This document shows positions 15,938 to 25,500 of a stretch of 64,000 bases of DNA, in pieces. The notes under the pieces are model-generated. The model saw nothing but the letters and a program-made list of their open reading frames with translations, had not been told where the DNA came from and made no database searches. Location of the stretch: contig CANRFV010000003.1 in the NCBI GenBank assembly GCA_947629985.1, positions 107,082 to 171,081 on the forward strand, written 5' to 3'. Made by a program: the position numbers and the translations under genes. Every line of letters starts with the position of its first letter. Within the stretch, counting starts at the first letter, position 1. The stretch comes from an uncultured Clostridia bacterium (GTDB lineage: Bacteria; Bacillota; Clostridia; Christensenellales; CAG-314).

Positions 15938-16375
15938 ATGAAGGTATTGCTGTTGCAAGATGTAAAGGGACAAGGCAAAAAGGGCGAAATAATTTCGGTT
16001 TCGGACGGGTATGCCAACAACTTTTTACTCAAAAAGGGGCTTGGCGTTGTTGCCACCGCCGACAAAATAAATTCTGCCGCCATCCACGAACAGGCAGTAT
16101 TGAAGCAAAAGGAAGCCCAACGTCAAAAGGCGCAAGATGACGCCGACAAACTTAAAGGGCAAACCGTGCGCATTGTCGCTTCTACCGGGGCGCAGGGCAA
16201 AATGTACGGCAGCATTACCAACAAGGAAATTGCCGAAGAACTTACGAAAATGGGCTTTGCCGTGGACAAAAAACAGGTTGTATTGAAAGAGCCCATTCGC
16301 GTAAAGGGCAATTATTCGGTTACGGTAAAACTGTACGCGGAAATATCCGCGAACATTACGGTAACGGTAGACTGA
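15938..16375 (+). CDS. rplI: 50S ribosomal protein L9
   Basis: A 145-residue L9. The N-terminal rRNA-binding domain has the signature [21 protein letters not shown] long central helix rich in Lys, Gln and Ala (about 45-75) connects to the C-terminal domain ([12 protein letters not shown] and later). ATG at 15938 has AAGGAG. It stands apart from rpsF or dnaB, its common neighbours. Confidence 0.97.
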   Translation: MKVLLLQDVKGQGKKGEIISVSDGYANNFLLKKGLGVVATADKINSAAIHEQAVLKQKEAQRQKAQDDADKLKGQTVRIVASTGAQGKMYGSITNKEIAEELTKMGFAVDKKQVVLKEPIRVKGNYSVTVKLYAEISANITVTVD

Positions 16376-16490
16376 CCGCCCCGCGCGTAAACGCATATTA
16401 TCTTTGCCGCAAGAACCGTCAAGCGACAAGCGGCTGTGATTTGTACGCGCGCCGTATCGGCGCCGCCAAACACCCGCAAACGGAGACTGA

Positions 16491-17594
16491 ATGGAAATTG
16501 TAAAAGTAACAAAAAGTCTGATAAAAAAATTTGTCGAGTTTCCCTACCGATTGTACCAAGGCGACGACAAATTTGTTCCGTATATGCAAGCGGATCAAAT
16601 AAAAACGCTGAAAAAATTACTGCTTAAAGACAAAACTTACACCGCCCTTGTCGCCGTGGAAAACAAGCGAATATTGGGCAGGATTTTGTTTACCGTAGAC
16701 AAAAACAAGCAACTGCACACGGACAAATGCGCGTTTTTCAGTATGTTCGAGTGCGTAGACGACCAAAGCGTGTGCAACGCGCTGTTGGACGAAACGGTAA
16801 AACTTGCCAAACAAATGGGCGCACAGTACCTGTCGGGGACGTATTTCCCGTACGATCAGGACAACCGCCGCGGCATACTTGTGTACGGATTTGACGACGC
16901 GCCGTTGATATTTACTTCGTACAACAAGCGATATTACGAAAATTTGCTGGTAAACTACGGGCTGGCAAAACAAACCGACGCGTTGGAATATTCGATAGAT
17001 ATAAACGCGGCGGACTCCGATTTGTACAAACGGCTGGACGAGCGCTCGCGCAAAAAGTTCGATTTTCGCGTGGATACGGTGGATTGGAAACACATCGACC
17101 GCGACCTTGCCGACTTCCACGAAGTAATGCAAATTGCCACCAACGAAATAATCTACCAGGACGCGCCGTCGATAGAAGCGTTGCAGACGATAGTTAAGGA
17201 ATGGAAACAGTATCTGTGCAAAGACTACATACTTATTGCGCGCAGTCAAAAAGATAACCGCCCCATAGGAATATTGATGGCTTTGCCCGACTTTTTCGAA
17301 GTTTTCCGCAAGATGCGCGGCAAAACCGATCTGCGCGGATTGGCGGTATTTGTAAAAGAACGCCGCAACATACACGGTTTGCGCGCGATGCTGCAATACG
17401 TAATACCGCAGTATCAAAATACGGGCGTGATAATTTCGCTGTACTACAAACTGTTTGAAGCGATAAAGGCAAACGGCATTACGCGGGTGGAAGCGGGCAC
17501 GATAATGGAACACAACGTTCAATCCAACGAAGTGGTAAAAAGCGTAGGCGGGCAACTTGCGCGCGTGTACCGAATTTATTACAAGGAGATTTGA
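16491..17594 (+). CDS. GNAT-fold acyltransferase, YghO-like
   Basis: A 367-residue protein resembling YghO-type proteins, a two-GNAT-domain family of unknown substrate. Features: an N-terminal LIKKFVEFPYRLYQGDDKFVP opening (typical of the family, given in part as FVEFPYRLY), a central region with YDQDNRRGILVYGF, and a C-terminal segment with GTIMEHN followed by a conserved Gly-rich end. SD GGAGACTGA. It is followed seven bases later by a DUF819 transporter-like gene, suggesting an operon. Function is not known. Confidence 0.75.
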   Translation: MEIVKVTKSLIKKFVEFPYRLYQGDDKFVPYMQADQIKTLKKLLLKDKTYTALVAVENKRILGRILFTVDKNKQLHTDKCAFFSMFECVDDQSVCNALLDETVKLAKQMGAQYLSGTYFPYDQDNRRGILVYGFDDAPLIFTSYNKRYYENLLVNYGLAKQTDALEYSIDINAADSDLYKRLDERSRKKFDFRVDTVDWKHIDRDLADFHEVMQIATNEIIYQDAPSIEALQTIVKEWKQYLCKDYILIARSQKDNRPIGILMALPDFFEVFRKMRGKTDLRGLAVFVKERRNIHGLRAMLQYVIPQYQNTGVIISLYYKLFEAIKANGITRVEAGTIMEHNVQSNEVVKSVGGQLARVYRIYYKEI

Positions 17595-17600
17595 TCGGAT

Positions 17601-18917
17601 ATGACCGAAATATTGGCGTTTGCCGAACAAAATTCGTCTGCCGAAGTGTGGAAAACGGTCTGCACAGCGCTTGCCATCGTGTTTATGTTTGCCATGCCGG
17701 CACTTATATTGTGGCTTACGAAAAAATTCAAGTTTTTGAAAACCATCGGCGCAATAGCCCTGTGCTATGCGCTGGGATTTGTTGTGTCGCTTATACCCAT
17801 ACCCTACGACCGCTCTCTTACTCAAACGGTGGCTTCGGTGTTGGTTGCCGCCGCAATACCGCTGATTTTGTTTACTTTCGACATTACAAGCGTGCGCAAA
17901 TTGGCAAAGAAAACGATAATTTCGTTTGTGTTGGTAATAGTTTCCACCGTTGCCGTGGCGTGCGCGGCGTATTTTGTCGCCAAAGCGGCAGGCGTGGCTA
18001 ACGCTTCGCAACTGTCGGGTATGGCTACGGGGCTGTACATAGGCGGCACGCCCAACCTGGTTGCGATAGGAACGGCGGTGTTCGAAGGCGGAAACGGGTC
18101 GGAAGTTATTACCGCCGCCAACACGTCGGACTTTTTTGTGGGCGGAATTTACTTTTTGCTGATACTTACGGTAATTCGCCCCGTATACCGCAAATTGTTG
18201 GGCGACAAACAAATTGCCAAGCCGCGCAAAAGCAAAGCAACCGCCGCAACCGAACAGGCTGCGGAAACAAGCGGCACTGCGTACTGCGTGCAAACAAGCA
18301 ACGTACAGGCGGACGGCGCAAACACAGAAACGCGCACCGCTACCGCCGTCGAAACCGAGTACGATTACAAGTCCATTCCGCGCGACAAAAAGTCCATTGG
18401 CAAACTTATCGGCGTAATTGCCCTTGCGATAGGCTGTTTGGCTGTGGGCGCGGGGTTGGAAATATTGATAAACGACAATATGGACGGCAGTATGTACATA
18501 ATGATTGCCGTATCGGTGCTTGGAATTGCGTTCAGTTTTGTAAAACCCATTCGCAACGTGCGGGGATCGTACCAGATAGGGCAATACCTTATACTTATAT
18601 TTTCGCTGGGATTGTCTATGAGCATAGACATAAGCGTGCTTGCAAAAGAGATCTTGCCCACGTTGGCGTTTTTTGCGTGCGTGCAGACAAGTTGCATAAT
18701 AGTACACTTTGTTTTGTGCAAAATTTTCCGCATAGACGGCGGAACCGCGCTTATTACCAGCACGGCGGGAATATACGGGCCGCCGTTTATAGCGCCCGTT
18801 GCCAACGCTTACGGCGACAGAGAACTGATTGCGCCGGGCATTATTTGCGGCACATTGGGGCTTGCGGTAGGCAACCTGTTGGGAATAGGCGTTGCAAATT
18901 TGTTGGCGCTGCTGTAA
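17601..18917 (+). CDS. DUF819 family membrane protein
   Basis: A 438-residue polytopic membrane protein with about ten hydrophobic helices in two halves. They are split by a hydrophilic, low-complexity loop (about residues 205-265). Each half has a Gly-rich re-entrant-like motif: MATGLYIGGTPNLVAIGTA in the first, and TSTAGIYGPPFIAPVANAYG in the second. This is the DUF819/YjcL family, predicted transporters of unknown substrate. SD AAGGAG overlaps the end of the preceding GNAT gene. Confidence 0.88.
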   Translation: MTEILAFAEQNSSAEVWKTVCTALAIVFMFAMPALILWLTKKFKFLKTIGAIALCYALGFVVSLIPIPYDRSLTQTVASVLVAAAIPLILFTFDITSVRKLAKKTIISFVLVIVSTVAVACAAYFVAKAAGVANASQLSGMATGLYIGGTPNLVAIGTAVFEGGNGSEVITAANTSDFFVGGIYFLLILTVIRPVYRKLLGDKQIAKPRKSKATAATEQAAETSGTAYCVQTSNVQADGANTETRTATAVETEYDYKSIPRDKKSIGKLIGVIALAIGCLAVGAGLEILINDNMDGSMYIMIAVSVLGIAFSFVKPIRNVRGSYQIGQYLILIFSLGLSMSIDISVLAKEILPTLAFFACVQTSCIIVHFVLCKIFRIDGGTALITSTAGIYGPPFIAPVANAYGDRELIAPGIICGTLGLAVGNLLGIGVANLLALL

Positions 18918-19251
18918 CCTGCCGTTGAGTTTGCGCATGCGGATACGCGGCTTATACGCGCGATTTTTTGCGCGACAACAACTTACGCGTGCGCGAGTGA
19001 TACCATAAACGCAGTTCGGCGTAAGCGGAATAGCAGGGGCGCAAGTGCATGTGCGAATACCCAAACGGTAACGTAATGGCGCCGATCTTGTGGGCGTTCG
19101 GGTTGCCGCCATACTAAAACGCCAAGCGCAAAATTTTGCTACGCAAGCGAATATCAGTGCGCAAACAAAGGCGCATTGCGGCTAAACATTACAAGTATAA
19201 AACATATACCCGTTTGCGGCAACGCGCCGAACAAACGGCAAAGGAGACAAA
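18918..19251. other. Intergenic stretch, no gene seen
   Basis: 334 bases between DUF819 and the flavin reductase gene. Only GC-rich short inverted words (such as CGCGCGATTTTTTGCGCG) are visible; no RNA gene or frame can be supported. Confidence 0.5.
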
Positions 19252-19737
19252 ATGAAACTCGACACGGATATATTAAATGTTTTCAACAGAGATTGGGCTT
19301 TGCTTACGGCAGGCGACAAAAGCGGCTTTAACACTATGACTATCGGTTGGGGCGGATTGGGCACGCTGTGGAGCAAACCCGTTGCCACCGTGTACGTAAA
19401 ACCCACGCGTTACACGCACAAATTTATGGAAAACAGCGATTACTTTACCGTAAGTTTTTACGAAAAGCAATATCGCAAGGCTTTGGGCGTGTTGGGCACG
19501 CTGTCCGGCAGAGATTGCGACAAGGTGGCGCAGGCGGGACTGCACCCCGAATATTACGAAAATTGCGTTACCTTCCAAGAAGCGGAAATTACGCTTGTTT
19601 GCCGCAAAATTTACGCTCGACAACTTGACATTGCCGCCATTCCGCAAGACGCGATCGACCGCTACTACCGCGACGAACCCGCGCACACTATGTTTGTGGG
19701 CGAAGTGGTAAAAATTGCGGATAATCGCCGCAAATAA
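19252..19737 (+). CDS. Flavin reductase-like, FMN-binding split-barrel protein
   Basis: A 161-residue protein of the flavin reductase-like family (split barrel). The typical NTMTIGWGGLGTLWSKPVAT segment is near residue 26, followed by YVKPTRYTHKFMENSDYFTV. Such proteins bind FMN and reduce flavins or act as small oxidoreductases in the cytoplasm; the substrate is not predictable. SD AAGGAG. Followed by the AlkZ-related gene 75 bases later. Confidence 0.88.
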   Translation: MKLDTDILNVFNRDWALLTAGDKSGFNTMTIGWGGLGTLWSKPVATVYVKPTRYTHKFMENSDYFTVSFYEKQYRKALGVLGTLSGRDCDKVAQAGLHPEYYENCVTFQEAEITLVCRKIYARQLDIAAIPQDAIDRYYRDEPAHTMFVGEVVKIADNRRK

Positions 19738-19812
19738 CCGCAAAATACGCAAATGCGCACGTGCAGATGTGCGCACATAACTTTGCAACAAGGCAAAACA
19801 AGGGAAATTTGT

Positions 19813-20484
19813 ATGAAATTTACTCCCATAACAAGCGCGGAAAGCATTGTGCGCTTGGTTGACGAAATTGGATTTTTACCGCTGTTCGGCAACGAAATAG
19901 ACGGGTTTTCGGTGGAGGACAACTGCCCCAAATATCTGTGGTTTACCGATGTGGACGGACCGTGGGAATGGAAAGGTCCCGTTGCGCGTTCGGGGCAATG
20001 CCTGTACGGCAAATTTTTCCGCAACAAGGCGGGGTTTGTAAGCGCGGATTGGTTTGCCGACTTTGCCAACTACCGCCGCAACGGCTACGATTTCGACTCG
20101 CTGTGCGACGAAGGGTTGGCGGAATACAACGAAGAACAAATGTTCAATCGCATTGCGCAACAGGGCGCGGTGCTGTCCAAAAAGTTGAAAAGAGACCTTG
20201 ACTACCGCAAGGGCGGCAAAAGCGGCTTTGACGGGGTGATAACAAAACTGCAAATGCAAACCTACGTTACCATCGACGACTTTGTGTATATGCAGGACAA
20301 AAACGGCAAAACATACGGCTGGGGCGTGGCAGTATACACCACTCCCGAATATCGGTTCGGCTACGAACGCATAACCGCCGCCTACAAGCGCGAGCCCGAG
20401 CAATCGTTGGAGCGCATTGTGCAACACCTGTGCGATGTGTTCGGCGCGGCGCAACGGGACAAGATAATAAAAATAATAAAATAA
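19813..20484 (+). CDS. AlkZ-related protein
   Basis: A 223-residue protein beginning MKFTPITSAESIVRLVDEIG. Conserved-looking segments are KYLWFTDVDGPWEWKGPVA, CLYGKFFRNKAGFVSADWF and the NYRRNGYDFDSLCDEG region. This fits the group annotated as AlkZ-related, distantly connected with the AlkZ DNA glycosylase fold, but the catalytic residues of AlkZ are not evident and DNA repair activity is not implied. SD AAGGGAAA. Confidence 0.6.
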   Translation: MKFTPITSAESIVRLVDEIGFLPLFGNEIDGFSVEDNCPKYLWFTDVDGPWEWKGPVARSGQCLYGKFFRNKAGFVSADWFADFANYRRNGYDFDSLCDEGLAEYNEEQMFNRIAQQGAVLSKKLKRDLDYRKGGKSGFDGVITKLQMQTYVTIDDFVYMQDKNGKTYGWGVAVYTTPEYRFGYERITAAYKREPEQSLERIVQHLCDVFGAAQRDKIIKIIK

Positions 20485-20721
20485 CAATAAATTTTGCCTT
20501 GCGGAAATACGAAATTGCCACAAGGCCAATATTTTATCTTGCAATAAATATAATATTAAAATAATATAAATATAACTTTACTTTACGGAGACATAAAATT
20601 GCCGCAAGGCAAATATTTTGTATGGCGGCAAATATAATATTACAGTAACACAAATATAACTTTACTATGCAAACAGCGCTATGTGCTTGCGACAAAATCC
20701 AAATCGACTTTACAAACAAAT
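20485..20721. repeat. AT-rich duplicated segment
   Basis: Two roughly 80-bp copies (about 20495-20585 and 20588-20670) share TTGCC-containing palindromes, AAATATAATATTA and AAATATAACTTTACT. No gene is seen. Confidence 0.55.
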
Positions 20722-20750
20722 AATTGCCGAAAAGTATTTTTTCGGCAATT
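20722..20750. terminator. Terminator between converging units
   Basis: Perfect inverted repeat AATTGCCGAAAA / TTTTCGGCAATT followed by ATTTTTATTT on the plus strand. It lies 60 bases downstream of the pilin operon (minus) and 240 bases after the AlkZ-related gene (plus) and may serve both. Confidence 0.75.
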
Positions 20751-20808
20751 ATTTTTATTTACAAAAATTTGTTGAATTAACAATTATGAACTGCTTGCGT
20801 GGCAAACG

Positions 20809-21363
20809 CTACACGGTGGCTTTTTGATACAGTGGGACGACGGAGATCGTCTTTTCCCACAGCACGTTACTGCCGTCCGAAGTGATGGCAAGCGTACAGG
20901 TAATTATTTGACGATGTTCGTTCTTCGTGCTGTTTTGCACATCGAAAACAATCGATTTTATATACACTTCGCCGTATGCCGCCGAACCTATCGGGTAAAA
21001 TGTTTTGCTGTCGGATGTTTGATGCCCGAAAATATCCACTGCGGTCGTGGTTTGCACTATTGTCAACATTCCGTTGCCGTCAACGTGTATTTCGCAGTCG
21101 TCGCCGTAGGTGGTACTGTTGTATTTAACGGTAGACGCGTCGCCCAACGAAAAGTTTTCGCCGAAACGCAGTTCGTTGGTGATCGCCTTGATAACGTCCG
21201 AGCCCAACACCGACGCCTTGGCGATGGTCATCATTTCTTCGCCCGTGCCGAACAATGCCGACGTGCCCACAATGGTTGCGGACACGAATATTGCAAGAAT
21301 TGCTGTTGCAACAAGCACCTCCGCCAGCGAAAAGCCTTTTGTTTTCAGTAATTTTTTCATCAT
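20809..21363 (-). CDS. Type IV pilin-like protein (minor pilin)
   Basis: 184 residues. The prepilin signature is MMKKLLKTKG followed by FSLAEVLVATAILAIF: cleavage expected after Gly10, Glu at +5 and a 20-residue hydrophobic helix. The rest is a polar ectodomain of about 145 residues. ATG 21363 follows the previous stop by one base. Fourth and last gene of the pilin operon. No assembly ATPase, platform protein or prepilin peptidase is in the window, so the assembly machinery must be elsewhere. Confidence 0.85.
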   Translation of the reverse strand: MMKKLLKTKGFSLAEVLVATAILAIFVSATIVGTSALFGTGEEMMTIAKASVLGSDVIKAITNELRFGENFSLGDASTVKYNSTTYGDDCEIHVDGNGMLTIVQTTTAVDIFGHQTSDSKTFYPIGSAAYGEVYIKSIVFDVQNSTKNEHRQIITCTLAITSDGSNVLWEKTISVVPLYQKATV

Positions 21364-21364
21364 A

Positions 21365-21679
21365 TTATGGCCGCCTGTATGCACTGTTGGAATCGTCGCC
21401 GTAAATTTGTATTGTTACTTTCAATTTCGTACCGCTGTCCGTTTCGGTTATTACCGCATTGCCTGTTACATTCGACGTGCCGTCGAACATCTGCTCCATT
21501 TGGGACAACGACTCGTAATATTTGTCGTCCTGCTGTGAAGCGTGCATATTCATACTCATTGCGGATGTGTACAATGTGGCTATAACAACGCAACCCAGCG
21601 CAACGATAACAATGGCAATAAGTATTTCCGCAAAAGATTCGCCCTTATGCGACGATAATTTTTTGAATAACTTACTCAT
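21365..21679 (-). CDS. Small type IV pilin-like protein
   Basis: 104 residues, MSKLFKKLSSHKG then ESFAEILIAIVIVALG. The Gly13 cleavage site and Glu at +5 of the mature protein are present, but the first mature residue is Glu instead of the usual Phe or Met. A short ectodomain follows. It overlaps the preceding gene by 8 bp, so the operon is tightly coupled. Confidence 0.8.
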   Translation of the reverse strand: MSKLFKKLSSHKGESFAEILIAIVIVALGCVVIATLYTSAMSMNMHASQQDDKYYESLSQMEQMFDGTSNVTGNAVITETDSGTKLKVTIQIYGDDSNSAYRRP

Positions 21680-22505
21680 TTGTAATTGCCTCGCCTCTCG
21701 ATATTGTAACATTTTCCTTTTTCCACCTTACCGTAACCTGCAAGGTGCGCTTTTGCGTCATTGTGCCCACGGTGTAGTTCCCGTTTTCGTCTTGGACGGC
21801 GGAATCCGCGTACACATACTCGGGTTCGCTTGTGGACTGCACCGCTTTCACGTCAGCCACCCAATACACCGTTATTGCGTATTCGCCGTCGCCGCCGTTA
21901 AAAGTAAGCAACAAGTCGTAGTTGGCGTTCATTACCAATTTGCAATTGACGGTGCCGTACTTGTCGTCCGTGTTGCCGCTGCTGTCCTGCACCGTTACGG
22001 TAAATTCGTACGAAACAGACGGCACTTGGGACGGCCTTGTGGGAGCGCCCGCATTGCCTGCCACGCTTGCATACCACTCTTCGGGCACGTTGAGATAGGG
22101 CACAAGTTTGTCGCATTGCTCGCGTATTACGCTGCTTATTTTCAAACCGCTACCACGCAACGTGCTTGCGTCGCCGCCCATTACACCCGAATTTACCGAC
22201 GGAATGGTAAGCGTGTAGCCGTCCGACGTTTCATGCTTGCCGTCGGCATAGTTCCAAGTACGTTGGTAATCGTAATTTGTCAATTGGGACGTATACTCGA
22301 TGCGATCCATCATATCCACAAGCAAAAGCGCCGCCGACGATACCGAATAGTATTGCTGCTCGTTGGCGTGCGAATATCTGCCCGCATTTGAAATTGCCAT
22401 TATATACGCCGACGCGCCCGCAAGCGCGCACAGCAAAAAGATGAGCAACGCTATTGCTATCGCCGCGCCGCGTGTGCGGTTAAGTTTGGTAAAATCGTTT
22501 TTCAC
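21672..22505 (-). CDS. PilX-like minor pilin
   Basis: 277 residues. The N-terminus TRGAAIAIALLIFLLCALAG resembles PilX-type proteins (RGAALV-like, one hydrophobic helix, no Glu+5). An ectodomain with many Tyr/Ser/Thr residues follows. The start is a GTG with GGCGGGTGA upstream, the same site that precedes the giant pilin gene. PilX-like proteins usually accompany minor pilins at the pilus tip. Identity is by N-terminus and position. Confidence 0.7.
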   Translation of the reverse strand: MKNDFTKLNRTRGAAIAIALLIFLLCALAGASAYIMAISNAGRYSHANEQQYYSVSSAALLLVDMMDRIEYTSQLTNYDYQRTWNYADGKHETSDGYTLTIPSVNSGVMGGDASTLRGSGLKISSVIREQCDKLVPYLNVPEEWYASVAGNAGAPTRPSQVPSVSYEFTVTVQDSSGNTDDKYGTVNCKLVMNANYDLLLTFNGGDGEYAITVYWVADVKAVQSTSEPEYVYADSAVQDENGNYTVGTMTQKRTLQVTVRWKKENVTISRGEAITNE

Positions 22506-22530
22506 TTGTTATCACCCGCCTTTCGCTAGG

Positions 22531-25500
22531 TTATCCTATCAATTTGTCTATCTTGTCGATCAACGCTTGCAACTCGCTGCGATAAGTTACAAGTTGCGCG
22601 GAAATTTCCGCCACCATTGCAAGTTTGTCTTGGTTGCCGTTCTTAAAATCGGCGCACGCCTGTTCCAGATTGGCAAACGCGCCGCCCTTATCCAACCAAC
22701 CGCTGATAGTATTGCGAACGGCAAGCAGTTGCTTGTTGCGTTCTTGGACATTCTCCTGTGCGGCAACGTTGTTTACTTGCGTTACGCAACCGTTTATTGC
22801 CGCGGACAAGGCGGTCGTTTCCTTGCGGAAAGCGCCCGTGGTATCTTTGCTTGTTTCGACATCTGCGAGGTAAGTCGTCATGGCGTTTAGTTGATACGCC
22901 GCCTGTTGTACTACCGCAGCCACGCCTTCGTCCGCCCACAGATCGGGCGTAAGCCAATCGCCGTAATGGAACAGTACGAATACCGCCTGGAAGTCGGATG
23001 ACTGCTCCACTTCGCGCCCGAATACAAACGGGAAGGGGTAGTAAGCCGTATAGGCATTGTCGATATAGGGGAACACGTTGTTGTATATGTGATTGTCTTT
23101 GTCCACATAATGGTCGTCCCACGTTGTGTCTCGGTACGGGTTGGTTTGGTCGTAGTAGTCGTTGTTGTAGTCGTACATAAAGCCGAGACTTTCGCCGCGC
23201 GTATCGGAATCGTTGCCGCTTACGTATCCGCGGGCGGCGTTGCGCATTTGTTCCGCATTGAGCAGTTTGTGCCCCGAGTCGCTGTTTGCCCAATTTGCGC
23301 CGAGATATGTTTGCACCTTTTGGACAAATTCGTTTACGCATTGCGACGCATCGGCGCCGCTTTGCCCCAACTTGTAGGCAAGTTCGTCGATGGCGTTTTC
23401 CACGCCGGAATTTGCCGTGGCTGTACACAAAACCACAGACTTGCGGAAAGTGTTGATATTGTCGCGGAAATTGCGCATATCGTCCGTCTTTTTGGCGCCA
23501 TCGATGTAGTCGACGGCGTTTTTGTGCGCGTTGAAAAATGTGTACATCGCGTCTGCCGCGTCGAATGCGGTTTGCTTTAACTTGGCAAATTCGGACGAAT
23601 ACGGGGATTGCGTTTGGACGGCGGTTTGCAAAGATGTAAGCGCCGTTATCACGTTGCCGATAAGCGTTTGCGCTTCGGTAATGTAACCCTTCATATCATT
23701 TGCCCACGTGCCGGCTACTGTTTTGTAATCGTTAAGCGTGTCGATCGAACTTTGCAGATCGTCCACTTTGGCTTTGACAAGCATTTCGTCGCGCGCATCG
23801 GCAGACATACCCAAATCGCATACCAAATCGATAAAGTCTTCTGCCGCAAGGTCGCGGAAATGACGGTAGATCAACTCGCCGTTGAGATCTTGCACATCGT
23901 ACTGATAGTAATCCTTTGCCTTGTCAAACAAGCGGTAAAGCAAATCGGAATAGAAATGTTGGTAAAACAGCCCCGCTTCGTAATAATAGTGAGTTGATGT
24001 CTTGCCGTCGGAATCGGTTACGGTATACGTCTCTACCGAATTGTTGCCGAAAATATCCGTCAACTTTTGAAGTGCGTCGGCGGTTTCTGCCGCAGTTGCC
24101 GAGTCGTCCGCAAGAGTTTGATATGTTTCTTTGAGAACATTGTAATAGTCCATAAAAGTGTACATATTGTAAGTGTTCAGTTTCTTTTTGAGCGCTGTGC
24201 TGCCGCCGTAATTCAAGTTATACTTGGCGTCTTTGATATTGTATGTCGTTGTGCCGTCGGTATAAGTGCCGTCGTAGATTACGTGGAGCGCCTGCACCAG
24301 CGTCATTCCTTGGTAACGATGGCTTGTGCTTTCATTTGCGTCGATCCTGACGCGATCCAAATCGAAATAGATCGTTGTTCCGATTTTGTAATAGCCGCCC
24401 AAGTTGTACGAGCGGTTGTCGGGACCGAGACCGGTTTCGTTTTCCACTTCGTACATTATACGTTCCATCAGAGTTTTGAGATCTTCGAGCGCTTGAAGTT
24501 TTTTCAGCCAGACGATCTTGTCCTTGGCGGAATCGACTTTGTTTTTCAAGTCGGCGGCGGACGAAGATTGAATTTCTTGCGTAAAGTCTGCAACTTGATT
24601 GTGCATTGCCGTGTAATACGGGCTGTTGGCGTAGGTTATGCCGCGCTGCGCAATGTAGTAATTTTTGTTGTCGTCGTTAAACACCGCGCCCGCAAAGTAC
24701 TTGTTGTGCGCATATTTACCCGTAAGATACACGTCGCTGTATCCGTTTGTGTCGGTGCGCAACCACTCGAAGCCGTCGCCCTTGAACGTACCGTAAATGT
24801 AGGCGCCGTTCCAGACATATTCGCCGTCCGTAACTTCGCCGTAAATTATTGCGCAATAATTGCCGTAAGCGCTAAGCGCGGAACGAGCGTTGCCGCTCAA
24901 TTCGCTGATATGCCCCAACAAACCCGACGCTTGTTTGGACGCGTATTCGATGTGTCCTGCAGTGTAGCAGGTATGTATGCGGTAATCGTCGCCCGACGGG
25001 TCGCTGTCGTCGACTATATAGCCCACAAGCCCGCCGACGTATTCGCCCGACAAATTGCCTGCGGCGTAGCAGTTGTCAATCGAACTGTCGCCCGTAATGC
25101 AACCTATCAAGCCGCCGACATAACGCGAAGTTAACGGCTCTTGCTTGCCGTTGACCGACTTGGTCGTGCCGCGCGCATAGCCCGTGTAAACCGAAGCGGA
25201 ACAGTTTCGAATATCTTCGTCTTCGCAAAAGCCGATAAGTCCGCCCACGTAACACTCGCCCGTTACGCGATATTTGGCGGAATCGTATTTGCCGTTTTCC
25301 TGCGACATATACACCTGACAGTTGTTTATGTGCGACGAATCGCGCGATGTGCCGACAAGCGCGCCTACGCCGATTTCGTACAATTCCGCAAGGTGCGCCG
25401 GCATTTGCGACGTTACCGACGGGTTGACGAGCAAAATATCGTACAGCCGCGGATGGTACACGTAGCCGAACAGCCCCGCGTACAAGGGGGCGTCTACGTA

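Noticed and set aside
16617..19112. 831-codon minus-strand frame opposite the GNAT and DUF819 genes
   Set aside because: Arg/His/Tyr-rich, no start signals, and both genes opposite are well supported.
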